Shown: positions 32,730-42,998 of the stretch, in pieces | Numbering within the stretch: position 1 is the first letter of the stretch | Layout: each line of letters starts with the position of its first letter | Origin: Phytophthora hibernalis | Taxonomy: Eukaryota; Oomycota; Peronosporomycetes; Peronosporales; Peronosporaceae | Direction of reading: 5' to 3' | Length of the DNA stretch: 64,000 nucleotides | NCBI GenBank assembly: GCA_012656075.1 | Contig: JAAKBF010000151.1 | Location: 186,001-250,000 of the forward strand | Notes under the pieces: model-generated | What the model was told of the DNA's origin: nothing | What the model saw: the letters and a program-made list of their open reading frames with translations, nothing else | Database searches by the model: none | Translations under genes and position numbers: made by a program

Positions 32730-33592
32730 ATGACCGGACACGAGACCGCCGTGATCGTGGCCAAGGTGCTGACCATCGTCACCACCATTATGCTTCGGAT
32801 CTCTCTCATGCCCGACTTCAATCGGTGGCGTCGACAGCGCAACACGGGGGACATGTCGGTCATGCCCTGCGTGTTGCTCTACACCAACTGCTACGCGCTG
32901 CTGTACTACGCGTACGCCATCGACGATATGCTCCCGCTCTTCGCCACGTCGGTGCTTGGTGTTGTGGTGGGGGCATCCTCGCCTACTACTTCTACCAGTG
33001 GACGGATTACAAACGCGCGACTATGAAAATCTTCATCGGATCCTTGGTCGTGTGTGTACTGGTGACCATGTACGGATCGCTCGCCCTCGCTGGCATAACG
33101 GGTCAGACTCGAGATGCAGTGGGTACGACAATGGGCTTCATCACCGTTGCGACGACCATCGTCATGTATGCGTCACCTATGGCCACCATCGTGCGTGTCA
33201 TTCAAACCAAGACGGCGTCCTCCATGCCGTTCACTATGGGCGTCGTCGTTGTGGCCAACAGTTTTTGCTGGGGCTTCTACGCTGCGTTGGTGGACAACCC
33301 GTTCATTCTGGCCCCGAACATTGCTGGGTTCACGCTGGGCATCATCCAGCTGAGTCTCACCTTCATCTACCCGAGAAGTCCATCGAAGGATGCACAGATC
33401 AATGTGGACAACCTGCACGATCGACCTGCGCTGTCGGTTGTGGTTCTCTCGCCTGTTCAAGATGGTGAACAAGAAGGAAAATTGAGTTTTGTAGACGGCC
33501 GGAAAAGTCCGAGCTTCGTTGCTATGCGCTCTCCGAGTCGTGAAGAGACCAGGTCGTGGCGAGAAATGAGAAGTAGCAGTCGACAGCAGTAA
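32730..33592 (+). CDS. SWEET sugar transporter 2 (one frameshift)
   Basis: ATG 32730 gives MTGHETAVIVAKVLTIVTTI, the first helix, then LRISLMPDFNRWRRQRNTGD and MSVMPCVLLYTNCYALLYYA (first MtN3 repeat). The frame breaks in the run of five G at 32969-32973, where paralogs imply six; it continues GGILAYYFYQWTDYKRATMK. The second repeat has YASPMATIVRVIQTKTASSM, PFTMGVVVVANSFCWGFYAA and LAPNIAG. The tail contains LSVVVLSPVQDGEQE and SFVAMRSPSREETRSW. The product would have about 287 residues, seven helices and a long cytosolic tail. A single missing G accounts for the break, so I treat it as a gene. Upstream 32300-32729 shows no other coding sequence. Confidence 0.9.
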
Positions 33593-33944
33593 TTTATGCA
33601 CTATTAACTGATAACTACTTTGAATTTGAGACTTCACGGTTTCTCTCTTTTGGACTGATTCCGTTGTGCCTCTGCTAACATCATCAAGGAAACGAAGTGA
33701 TCTTAATATTGTGCTCGGTAACGCCAGCCAATGTTCGTGCAAAGTAAGAACGGTTAGTGCTCGTACTTCGCGTTTCTTCTGTCTCCTTCTGCGCCTGCAA
33801 CTGGGCTGTTCCTCTCGAGGCTGTCAGACGAAACTTTTAGAGATCGCTAATCGTCGATTCACCAAGCAAAACGAACGAGCCGTCAGGATCGAACATCGAG
33901 TCATATCCCAATTCGCATCCAAGACCACATTCTACAACATCCAC

Positions 33945-34711
33945 ATGAGCGCGCACGAAATCACTGTCGACGTGTTCCGAGGCTTGACAATAACCACGAC
34001 GATTATGCTTCGAGTTTCGCTGTTGCCAGATTTCCGGAGAATGCACAAAAACCACAGCACTGGCGAAATGTCCGTGATGCCGTGCCTCTTGCTCTTCACA
34101 AATTGTTACGCAGTGATGTTTTACGCAATCGCAATCGACAACATTTTGCCGCTATTTGCAGTGTCGATCCTGGGAATTGTCACTGGAGTCTTCTTCAACT
34201 ACTTCTTCTATCGCTGGGCAGCCGATAAGCGTGCCGTCATGAACGCTTTCATTGGGTCATTTGTTGTTTGTGTGCTGGTGACAATTTACAGCGTTCTTGC
34301 TCTGAACGGGTATACGGGTCAGTCGAAGTCGTCCGTCGGAACGACGCTCGGATTCATAACCATCGGCACAACCGTCGGGTTGTACGTATCACCAATGGCT
34401 ACGATCTCTCGAGTACTTCAAACCAAGACGGCGTCGTCGATGCCATTTACAATGGGAGTCGTGAACGTCTTCAACAGTTTTTGCTGGGGGCATATGGCGC
34501 TTTGATTGGAAACTGGTTCATCTTGAGTCCGAATATTGCGGGGTTCATTCTCGGCTGCCTTCAGTTAGTGCTCACGTTTGTTTACAAACACAACACACCT
34601 GCATCGATCGAAGATGTCCAAGATGAAGATCCACTATCTGTAGTAATTCTCTCACTGACCAGCGCGGAGATCAAGGCAAACATATTTTTCAGCTTTCAGG
34701 AGCTCGCCTAA
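33945..34711 (+). CDS. SWEET sugar transporter 3 (one frameshift, shortened tail)
   Basis: ATG 33945 gives MSAHEITVDVFRGLTITTTI. The two MtN3 repeats are clear: SLLPDFRRMHKNHSTGEMSV; later YVSPMATISRVLQTKTASSM and PFTMGVVNVFNSFCWG. The frame breaks in the five G at 34486-34490 (six expected) and continues AYGALIGNWFILSPNIAGFI. The tail keeps the first conserved motif (PLSVVILS) but lacks the second (FVAMRSP). It ends instead in NIFFSFQELA at a TAA inside a sequence that resembles the piggyBac right end (34704-34714), so the original 3' end has probably been replaced. About 255 residues; the transport core appears complete apart from the shift. Confidence 0.88.
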
Positions 34712-34726
34712 GGGTTAATACATGTA
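34704..34726. repeat. piggyBac-end-like sequence across SWEET 3 stop
   Basis: TCGCCTAAGGG then TTAATACATGTA: 21 of 23 bases match the right end plus flank of the piggyBac element at 14189-14211. The TAA of the SWEET 3 stop codon lies inside the TIR-like part. Confidence 0.6.
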
Positions 34727-34980
34727 GTCATGTAGAACCGCTAGGCCCACAACACCAAATATTTTTGACCTTTCCTTTGATAAAACAGAGAAACAAATTT
34801 CATCGATTTGTTCTGTTGCGCGAGTGCGGAGCTCCATCCAATTTGGTTTTACATGCAGGTGAAAACTTCTAGGTATCACAACGGTGGTACGAAGCCAGAT
34901 AAGTCGCAGTATTCGACGACTATTAATAGTGTGGCTGGTGCAGCCACTACAAGACGATATACTTCTGTAGCTATAGTCAC

Positions 34981-36024
34981 CAGGGTTCGATAGTAGTGGC
35001 AATATTGGATTAGTAGTGCTAATGCTAATACTAACGAGATCTGGAAACGGACCTTAGTATTAGCATTAGTAGTTAGGCTAGAGCGTTAGTATTAGCACTA
35101 CTAATAGTACAACTAATGCTCTACTAACGCTACTAACGCGCTGCTTTCCAGATACGATGCTTGCTTTCTTCCATGCCCCGGCGCTCAAGACAATTTTGGC
35201 GCAGTACCAGTTGGCGTTGAGATCACTCATTGTCGGTCCTTGAGTGCAGCGAGCTCATAGCGAATGATCCTACCGAAAAGACTCGTTCTTGAAAAGCCGT
35301 TGAACAGACCGTCCTAACCAAGTGTGAGCAAGTTTTACAAGCGAAGGACATTTATCTTGTCTAAATTCGGCAAACCAGATGTACACGTCGATTTGCTGAC
35401 AAAACTGCTCCACTTTCCAGAAATGAACGTTTCCCTGTTTATTTTTTCGCATGCTGAACTTGAGAATGCCTTTTCAAACGCCTCTTTGTTAGAGTACTAC
35501 CTACTCCTCCAGATCACACTGTCTTCACAGAAGTACCTGTGGACGCATTTGCGGCTATAGCACCTGCGCGTTTGTCGTCTTAATTTTAACGTGAAGGAGA
35601 TACAGCAGAAAAACACTTCATGTACAATTTTACCTTTCCGAGAGAGCCGCGTCCGTTCAGGTGCACAGCTCGTTACTGCATAAGTGGTGCACTGGACTCT
35701 TGTAAACGCTGCACGGAGATGCACGGCCCTCAGGAACAAGCACTCTTGGTACAGCTCATGGATTGATTCGCGTACGAAGGCAAACGAGGGATAATAGAAA
35801 GGAAAGCTGGAGAAGCCATCAAATCATCCACCATGCGCGGCCTTTGAAGATCCTTCAATGGGTATCAGGATAGTAGTACTAATAGCACTACTAACGCTCT
35901 TTTTCGACTACTAATTTAAATTAGCTCTACTAACGGCTTCACTTGACTTCGTTATCATTATCATTAGTAGTAGTAGTGCTAATAGCACTACTACTACTAA
36001 TGAGCTCACTACTACCGAACCCTG
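34981..36024. mobile_element. GTAGTA-type TIR element (1.04 kb)
   Basis: The left end CAGGGTTCGATAGTAGTGG (34981) and the right end, whose complement is CAGGGTTCGGTAGTAGTGAG (ending 36024), form imperfect TIRs. Subterminal parts are rich in CTAATAGTACTA/TAGTATTAGC inverted runs (35000-35140 and 35870-36000). The CAGGG terminus suits hAT, but the flanking 8-mers (ATAGTCAC and ATAGGGAT) match only in part. The interior holds no recognised transposase. Confidence 0.55.
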
Positions 36025-36144
36025 ATAGGGATCCACCCGATGATTCGTTTCCGGGGATAACGTGGATTGGTTGGTTCCGCGTTGAAAGCCGTGCAATCGA
36101 TGGATCGTGGATGCACTGCATAATCATTCATCTTCATGCTCGAA

Positions 36145-36184
36145 AAAAAACGTATGAAGACTACAAAAAACGTATGAAGACTAC
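36145..36184. repeat. 20-bp tandem duplication upstream of SWEET 4
   Basis: Two perfect copies of AAAAAACGTATGAAGACTAC, about 150 bp before the start codon. Probably a simple duplication. Confidence 0.85.
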
Positions 36185-36336
36185 AGGTAGTGCATCTAGT
36201 CCTGCTAATTTGTACCACGTGAAGACCATCTTCCAAAAGCATACTTCAGGTACTCGAGAGCAAACAGCATGTATTGATCCGTCTTCGTCATTTCCTATTT
36301 TGCGTCTAACAGCTCAGCACCAAGACCAGAAAAGCA

Positions 36337-37158
36337 ATGACCACCTACTCTGTTGCTCTCGAGGTGTCCAAGGTCGCCACCATCACATGATGCGAGTCTC
36401 GCTGTTCCCAGACTGGAATCGATGGCGCAAGAATCGAAACACGGGCGACATGTCCGTGCTGCCGTGCGTTTTGATCTTAATGAACTCGTACGCCTCGCTG
36501 TACTACGCCTACGCGACCGACGACTACATGCCGCTGTTCGCAACGTCGATGCTCGGTGTCGTGGTGGGGATTTTACTCGCCTACTCCTTCTCTCGCTGGG
36601 CTGCGGACCAACACGAAGTCGTGAGGACTTTCGTCATATCCGTCACTGTGTGTGTCATGATCACGCTCTACGATTTCCTCGCACTCTGCGGTACTACAAA
36701 ACAGTCTCACGCCTCGGTTGAGACGGCGTTGGTTTTAGCATGGTCGCTTGCACGACAGGAATGTACGCGTCACCGATGGCGACAATCGTGCACGTTGTCA
36801 GAACGAAGACCGCAACTTCGATGCCGTTCACTATGGGGGTCGTGAATGTGCTCAATAGCGAGTCTACGGTGGGCTTATTCACAACATGTTTCTGTTGATT
36901 CCGAACATCATCGGAGTGACGTTGAGTTTAACGCAGATGCTCGTCACTTATATCTACCGAAGCAAAGGTATGGACGACCAAAACGTTGTGGACGTTGTGA
37001 TTGTCACTGCTTCGGCGCAAGAGAAGATTGAGGACTCAATCGGCATTGCATACTCTTGCAAGAGCTTAGACTTCGTAGCAATGCATTCTCCTTACCACGA
37101 GGACTCAAAATCGTGGCAGGAGACAAAAGGTAGCAACAGACATCAGACTGATTCATGA
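36337..37158 (+). pseudogene. SWEET sugar transporter 4, disrupted
   Basis: ATG 36337 gives MTTYSVALEVSKVATIT. One base is missing near 36387, then MMRVSLFPDWNRWRKNRNTG and MSVLPCVLILMNSYASLYYA follow. A second missing base near 36735 separates SVETAL from MVACTTGMYASPMATIVHVV. Near 36857 the gene lacks 10 bp relative to SWEET 5, so the segment corresponding to SFSWCVYGAL in the sixth helix is destroyed. Beyond it, MFLLIPNIIGVTLSLTQMLV and the tail with DFVAMHSPYHEDSKSWQE remain. The single-base shifts could be sequencing errors; the 10-bp deletion is harder to explain that way, so I call this a pseudogene. It is closest to SWEET 5 (shared AADQHEV/AVDQHEV loop). Confidence 0.8.
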
Positions 37159-37391
37159 AAATTGTCCGTCGTGCTGCCCTATAATTGCAATTTTGAGCTT
37201 TTAGAGATGACAACTTGTCAAAAGCTTGGTTCGCTGACTCAAGGAGAGTTTTGCACTCTGCGATACCCGGTAATCGACGGATAGTGCATGCAAGTTCATC
37301 AATGCACTAGGAATTGTACTGCGTGAAGGCCACCCTAAGACGCGGTCAAGACCATAACCATTTCAGATTGTTGAAGACCAAGACCACAGCT

Positions 37392-38189
37392 ATGAGTGTC
37401 TACGCAATCGCCGTGACAGTGTCCAAGGTTGTGACGATCATCACCACGATCATGATGCGAATCTCACTCCTACCGGACTGTAATCGATGGCAGAAGAACC
37501 ACAGCACTGCCGAAATGTCTGTGTTGCCGTGTGTACTGATCTTCACGAATTCCTACGCTGTGCTGTTTTACGCCTACGCGATCGGCGACTTCGTACCGCT
37601 CTTTGCAACTTCGGCGCTTGGTGTTGTGGTTGGAATGTTCCTCGCCTATTGTTTCCACCACTGGGCAGTAGACCAACACGAGGTCATCCAAGTCTTTGTC
37701 ATCTCCTTCTTCGTATGTTTGGCGATCACAATCTACGCCGTCTTAGCTATCTGCGGGCTTACAGGCCAGTCGCATTCATCAGTGGGAACGACTTTGGGTT
37801 TCGTGACTATAGCGACGACAACAGGAATGTACGCGTCGCCAATAGCGACGATTGTCCGAGTTGTCCGGACCAAGAAAGCGACGTCGATGCCGCTCACAAT
37901 GGGTGTCGTGAACGTGATCAACAGCTTCAGTTGGTGCGTCTACGGTGCTTTGGTTCACAACATGTTTCTGGTGGCCCCGAATGTTGTCGGAGTATCGCTA
38001 AGCGCCACGCAGATGATCGTCACGTACATTTACCGAAGCGCGGGGCCAAAAGACGAGCAGCTGATCTCCACATCCATCCAAGACGCCGACGTTCTGGTGA
38101 TCTCTTCTGATCAAGACAAGCAACGCGATGAAAGTAATTGTAAGAATCCAGACTTGGTGGCAATGAATTCTCCTCGTCGTGAGGATTGA
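37392..38189 (+). CDS. SWEET sugar transporter 5
   Basis: Uninterrupted 265-residue frame from ATG 37392 (MSVYAIAVTVSKVVTIITTI); the open frame begins at a non-ATG codon further upstream. Seven helices in two MtN3 repeats: SLLPDCNRWQKNHSTAEMSV and PCVLIFTNSYAVLFYAYAIG in the first; ASPIATIVRVVRTKKATSMP and MGVVNVINSFSWCVYGALVH with VAPNVVG in the second. The loop between helices 3 and 4 has HHWAVDQHEV. The tail ends PDLVAMNSPRRED, the shared C-terminal motif. Likely a plasma or internal membrane sugar facilitator; the substrate cannot be read from sequence. The SWEET 4/5 pair appears to be a recent tandem duplication. Confidence 0.93.
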   Translation: MSVYAIAVTVSKVVTIITTIMMRISLLPDCNRWQKNHSTAEMSVLPCVLIFTNSYAVLFYAYAIGDFVPLFATSALGVVVGMFLAYCFHHWAVDQHEVIQVFVISFFVCLAITIYAVLAICGLTGQSHSSVGTTLGFVTIATTTGMYASPIATIVRVVRTKKATSMPLTMGVVNVINSFSWCVYGALVHNMFLVAPNVVGVSLSATQMIVTYIYRSAGPKDEQLISTSIQDADVLVISSDQDKQRDESNCKNPDLVAMNSPRRED

Positions 38190-38486
38190 GTTGCGACAGG
38201 ACCTGAGCAGCAGACAGCAGTAAACGAGAAGTCAAATCCATCGATTTTGCCACAAGGTTGCACTTTGACCCCATCGTCCGTCCGACCAAGTGAGTTGAAA
38301 ACTGAATTGCGCTCTTCTTGCAATGTTGGCGACGCCGAGCGCGTCAGCTCCTTTGCATGTGTATGTTGCCTCGTTGCGACGACATAGATGGTGCGAAGTG
38401 CGACCAATCATGCCGGACGAAGCAGCAAGTCTCACTTCCAATTGCGCTTGACAAGTCTCACTTAAGGAAATAGTCGACGATAAGCC

Positions 38487-39320
38487 ATGAGTGGCACGGA
38501 CACGGCCATCCTGGCCTTCAAGATCATCACCATCCTCACAACCATCATGATGCGGGTCTCGCTGCTGCCGGATTTCAAGCGGATGCGCAAGATGAAGAGC
38601 ACGGGCGACATGTCGGTCCTGCCATGCGTGCTGCTGTACGCCAACTGCTATTTGTTGTGCTGGTACAGTTATGCCGTGGACAACATCATCCCGCTGTTTC
38701 TGACCGCGACACTCGGTGTCATTGCGGGAGTTTTCTTCGCCTTCTTCTTCTACCGCTGGACAGCTCACAAGCGCGACGTCATGCGGATTTTCGTCATTTC
38801 AGTGGTCGTGATGGTGCTCGAGACCATTTACGGTCTCCTCGCTCTGCTGGGCTGCACTGGCCAGAGTCGGTCGTCTGCAGGCACGACGTTGGGTGTCCTC
38901 ATCATCATCTCGTCTGTCGGACTGTACGCGTCGCCCATGGCCACCATTCGGCATGTTATCCGCACCAAGACGTCGTCCTCCATGCCATTCACGATGGGAG
39001 TTGTCAACGTGATCAACAGCTTCTGCTGGGTCGTGTACGCCGTTCTTGTCGATGACATTTTCATTTTGGTGCCGAACGCTTCAGGCGCACTGCTAGGCTC
39101 GATTCAGCTGATCCTGACGTTTATTTATCCGCGCAAGGCTCCGTCCGAGGGTCAGATCATCTCCGCGACGATTAATGATCCTCGCGCAGGATCGACTTGT
39201 GGTGACCAAGCATCGCTGTCGGTCGTGATTCACTCTCCAGCCCAGGACAATCGAGAAAACAGGAAAAGTGGCGAAGTAGATGGCACAAACTTCGTCGGTC
39301 TACGATCCCCAGGGGTGTAA
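38487..39320 (+). CDS. SWEET sugar transporter 6
   Basis: Intact 277-residue protein. Approximate helices: 6-26, 43-62, 68-89, 99-121, 131-151, 167-187 and 191-214. The first MtN3 repeat contains SLLPDFKRMRKMKSTGDMSV (25-44). The second contains ASPMATIRHVIRTKTSSSMP (148-167), FTMGVVNVINSFCWVVYAVL and VPNASG (195-200). Pro and Asn residues at these positions form the sugar pocket and hinge in known SWEETs. The cytosolic tail of about 60 residues has LSVVIHSPAQD (~244) and FVGLRSPGV at the end. It is the last gene of the array; its 3' end faces the ankyrin gene on the minus strand about 260 bp away. Third-position GC is high, as expected for an active gene. Confidence 0.95.
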   Translation: MSGTDTAILAFKIITILTTIMMRVSLLPDFKRMRKMKSTGDMSVLPCVLLYANCYLLCWYSYAVDNIIPLFLTATLGVIAGVFFAFFFYRWTAHKRDVMRIFVISVVVMVLETIYGLLALLGCTGQSRSSAGTTLGVLIIISSVGLYASPMATIRHVIRTKTSSSMPFTMGVVNVINSFCWVVYAVLVDDIFILVPNASGALLGSIQLILTFIYPRKAPSEGQIISATINDPRAGSTCGDQASLSVVIHSPAQDNRENRKSGEVDGTNFVGLRSPGV

Positions 39321-39577
39321 GTTGTACTCTGAGAATCAATCAAAATTTAAAAGACCTGCCACTGCGCTGCGTGTGCTTCATCAAGGTGATTGTTTTGGTC
39401 CAGGCTTGGCTTCAAAGCTCGAAAGGACGATCACCATTGTGGTCTATACAGACCCTTTCGATGAACTTGGGCCAACTTCGCCTTCTCGTTGAAGCGCTTC
39501 ATGCTGCGCTGTTCAATTCAATCTTTAGTCGACTCTAGCAAACCGTGATCGACGCCAGGTCTAAAAGTTTCAAACGC

Positions 39578-41583
39578 CTACGTGGTCAATTCTTCAGTCT
39601 CCGGGGGCGTAAGGTAGAACGATGAGTTGATCTCAGCCAGCACCGTGCGCTCTCCCGATGCCTGGTAATTGCGGTGCAACCAGTCCATGAGGTAATAGTT
39701 GTAGCGCTTAGCGAAGACGATGACCTTCTCGCGGTGGATCATACGCGGATAGAAGCGGAAAAACCACTGCAGGATCTCCACGTGCTCATTGCGACTCGCA
39801 TTCACAGGTGCATCCATGGTACATCCTCCGAGCGCTTGGAGTGTAGGAATAGCAGCACCTCAAAGTGGCCACCAGCGGCAGCTTTGTCCATAGCGGCCGT
39901 CGAACAACCTTCCTTACGATTTTTGTGGAGCCATTTAATCGTGTCAAGTTTGCCGTGTCCGGCGGCTCCATCCATTGCAGCTTCAGTGCAGCCTTCGGAG
40001 CGGTTGGCATGCAACCACTTTACAATACGGAGGTGTCCGCCAGCAGCAGCACCGTCCATTGCACGCACAGTGCACCCTTCGATTCGGTTGACGTGTAGCC
40101 ACTTGACCACATTAAAATGCCCGTTCGCTGCTGCTTCATCCATCGCTGCAGCAGTACAACCTTCACTGCGATGCTCATGCAACCACTCAAGCATCTCCAA
40201 ATGACCACCCGCGGCGGCCCCATCCATGGCTCGCTCGGTACACCCTCCTCACGATGTCGATGCAGGAATTTCACCACGTCCAAGTGATTGCCGCGCGCTG
40301 CGCCGTCCATCGCATTAGTCGTACAACCTCCACCTCGTCCTCTGCCTGATCTTGAACCACTGCTGCTACTGCTCGCCACACTCGCAGATCCGCTCACATG
40401 CTCCGCCTTCGGTCGGTATTTGTTGAGCCACATGACCGTGTGGACGTGGCCATTGGCAGCAGCATCGTCCATCGCACGTGTGGTGCAGCCTTCTTTTCGA
40501 TTCGAGTGCAGCCACTGCACCATCCCCAAACGTCCGTTCCTGGCCGCTCCGTCCATCGCATCCGTCGTACATCCTTCACTGCGGTGTGCGTGCAGCCACT
40601 TGACCACGTCCAAGTGTCCGTTCATGGCTGCATCGTCCATCGCCACGTGCGTGCAGGCGTAACCTTTGCCTTTGCGATGCAGCCACTTTGCCACTTCCAC
40701 ATGTCCATTGGCTGCTGCAGCGTTCATGGCACGCGGAGTGGCGATACCCACCCCGGACTTGTGCAGCCACTTGACCACCTTTAAATGACCTCCAGCCGCA
40801 GCATCTTCCACTGGGACTCCTTGGTGTCTACACAGCGAGTGCTTGTCCATCCACTTGAGCAGGTCCAGATGTCCGCCTTTGGCAGCTTTGGCCGCCGCAG
40901 AGGACGACGCCTCGTGTCTCACTTCAAAGAGCCACTGCAGCAGCTCCAGACTTCCATTGGCGGCCGCCAAGTTCATGGCTCGAAGTTTCGTCGGTGGTCG
41001 TGTGTGTTCCTGTAGCCATCTGACCACGTCGAGGTGGTCGCCTTCCACTGCATAGCGCAGCTCATTGGCTCCCAGAAGACGTGGTCGTGGTTGGCTTTCA
41101 GCCACGTGAGCACCTGCAGTTGTCCGTTTCTGGCCGCCTGCTCCACCGCGCGCGTCACGAGCCCCCCGGTTGGAAGGTCAGCAGCCACTGGATCATTGCC
41201 ACGTCTCCGCGCGCCGCCGCGTGCTGCATGGCGCCTGAGAACTGCGCCTGTTTGTAGAACGCGTCCAACGTGGCCATGGCGCCGGATCTCGCCGAGATGC
41301 CGCGCAGCAGCCGCATGGAGCCGAACGCTGCCGCCTGCGTCAATGAGCAGCTGGGCGAACAGTCCAGAAACGCTTCGACGGCCTCCCACACATGGGGCAG
41401 CGCCGACATGTGCGGACGTGAGCGACGCACCACGCGCACGCAAGTCAAGGGGCCGATCCAAGTGCCTCCTGCTTGGAAGTCGTCATTGTCAATTGGTGGG
41501 TCGACTGGCGGATCGATTGGCGCCAAGGGTGCGATGAAGTCATGTGCGTGGCGAGACGTATCCCAAGGCGTCCAGATCTCCAT
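39578..41583 (-). CDS. Ankyrin-repeat protein, frameshifted
   Basis: The minus-strand start at 41583 (MEIWTPWDTSRHAHDF) is followed by a non-repetitive N-terminus with a Pro/Asp-rich segment, then SALPHVWEAVEAFLDCSPSC, as in the paralog at 659-2503. About 15 ankyrin units follow, with the signature GHLDVVKWLHxxRSEGCT and AMDxAA. A Ser/Gly/Arg-rich insert (SASVASSSSSGSRSGRGRGG) lies near 40350. The last part reads HVEILQWFFRFYPRMIHREK and YNYYLMDWLHRNY. Four single-base losses break the frame: near 41163 (C run), 41075 (GGG), 40245 (TT) and 39822 (GGG). In each, adding one base to the homopolymer restores the repeat, so this is probably one intact gene of about 665 residues. It is inverted relative to the paralog, and the SWEET array lies between them. 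Confidence 0.82.
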
Positions 41584-42340
41584 GCTGCAAATGGGGAAGT
41601 GGCGCTTTGCTTTGGATCAGCAGTGAATGCTGAGCAGTTCAGATAACTGCGGACAGTGGAAGGCTTTAGTGACGGACCTTTATGTAGTGACGCAGGCGGA
41701 GAGTAGATTTGTATGCGTTTTGTAGGAGGTGCATAGGACTATGGAGGGAGCGTTGTGCAGTTTAATTCCCTGTGTAGGGCGATGGATGAGGAAGAAGCAG
41801 ATTCGCGTTGCAGCGGTGGTGGAGACAACTTGGAGGATACCCCGACTCGGAGTTATTAGCCTCCAAATATTGTTTTAACCGCTTCTGCAAAGCTGGTACC
41901 GTTTCCCTGACTCAGGGCAGGTCAGGACTACCGAGGTGGTCAGAGCAAGTCTGACTTTGCCTGTCCTCGAGGTTCCGTTGCTCAAGGACACATACAAGGG
42001 TGTGCTGCGATGGAGCGGCTTATTGTAGATACCGATTGCATAGGGTGCCTGCCATGAACGCCACGATCTATCAAGGGATCCGCATTGTGAGCAGAGCTTG
42101 CGAGTGCAACGTGTCTTTTGTAGTTCCTCTGCACCAGGGTCTGAATAAAAAATTTCACAATCACTAAAATCAGTTTTTCTAAATATAAAAACGGATTATT
42201 GGGATTCTCAGAAACAATATAATACGAAATTGGACCAATATTTGCAATACAATTTATAAAAGTACGTTCATACAGTTTTCAAGTTGTCGATCAAACAGCT
42301 GAGCCTTATTATTACTGCAAAAACGATACAGCAATTCCGT
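41584..42340. other. No gene recognised (0.76 kb)
   Basis: Upstream region of the ankyrin gene, becoming AT-rich after 42130. It presumably contains the ankyrin promoter, but no element can be assigned. Confidence 0.45.
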
Positions 42341-42998
42341 ATACAGGTAATACGGAATTGGAGAACCCTGCTCTGCACGCCGGGGTTGGTCGGCACGGTG
42401 CCGATTGCGCCAAAGTCTGTCTGTCCGTCAGTGGACAACGACAATCCACTGCGCCGGTGTTTGTCCGACTGGCAGCAGCACCTTCTTTATTTAACGTCCT
42501 TAAAATGCAATACAACCGTACGCACGACTACTGTCTTCCTACTCGTCGCCCTTGCACTCGTCCAACTTCGGCCAGTTGCCAGTCAACGCCCGCTTGGTCA
42601 CTCGAGTCGATACGCCTCAGGCGTCTACCCTTACGTCGCAACTGTCAGCAGACTTCGACAACACGCTTGGGCTGCACCAGCTCCTCGCCGTCGCTCACCA
42701 GCACGTAGCGTAGGCAACATCTGTCGTCCGCCCGCTCGCTCGTCCAATTCGCAGTCGTTACCAACCGCTTGCGCTCTCCAACGCCACTTCGAAAGTGAGC
42801 GCTCCGTTCATCATCCGCCCAGCCGTCCAAAGCGCAGACCCAGCGGTCTCACTTGTATCAGTCCGCCAGCCGCGCACCATCATTCGCCCATCTCGTCCGT
42901 CATTGGCCGTCGCTCTTTCATTTCGTCCACCATCGGCCGTCGCCCATCCTCGTCGTCCAGTAGTGTGTGTGTCGTGGGGCGCCACCGTGCCAGCCCTG
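42341..42998. other. Probable LTR or 3' region of the minus-strand gypsy element
   Basis: Sequence directly downstream of the pol stop of the element at 42999-45897, rich in CGTCC/CCGTC. Open stretches on both strands are low-complexity Ser/Arg/Pro and unlikely to be genes. No second copy of this sequence is present, so LTR borders cannot be set. Confidence 0.3.

Noticed and set aside
37314..37391. Extended N-terminus of SWEET 5
   Set aside because: The upstream part starts at TTG, is not hydrophobic and does not match other SWEET N-termini. ATG 37392 fits the family.
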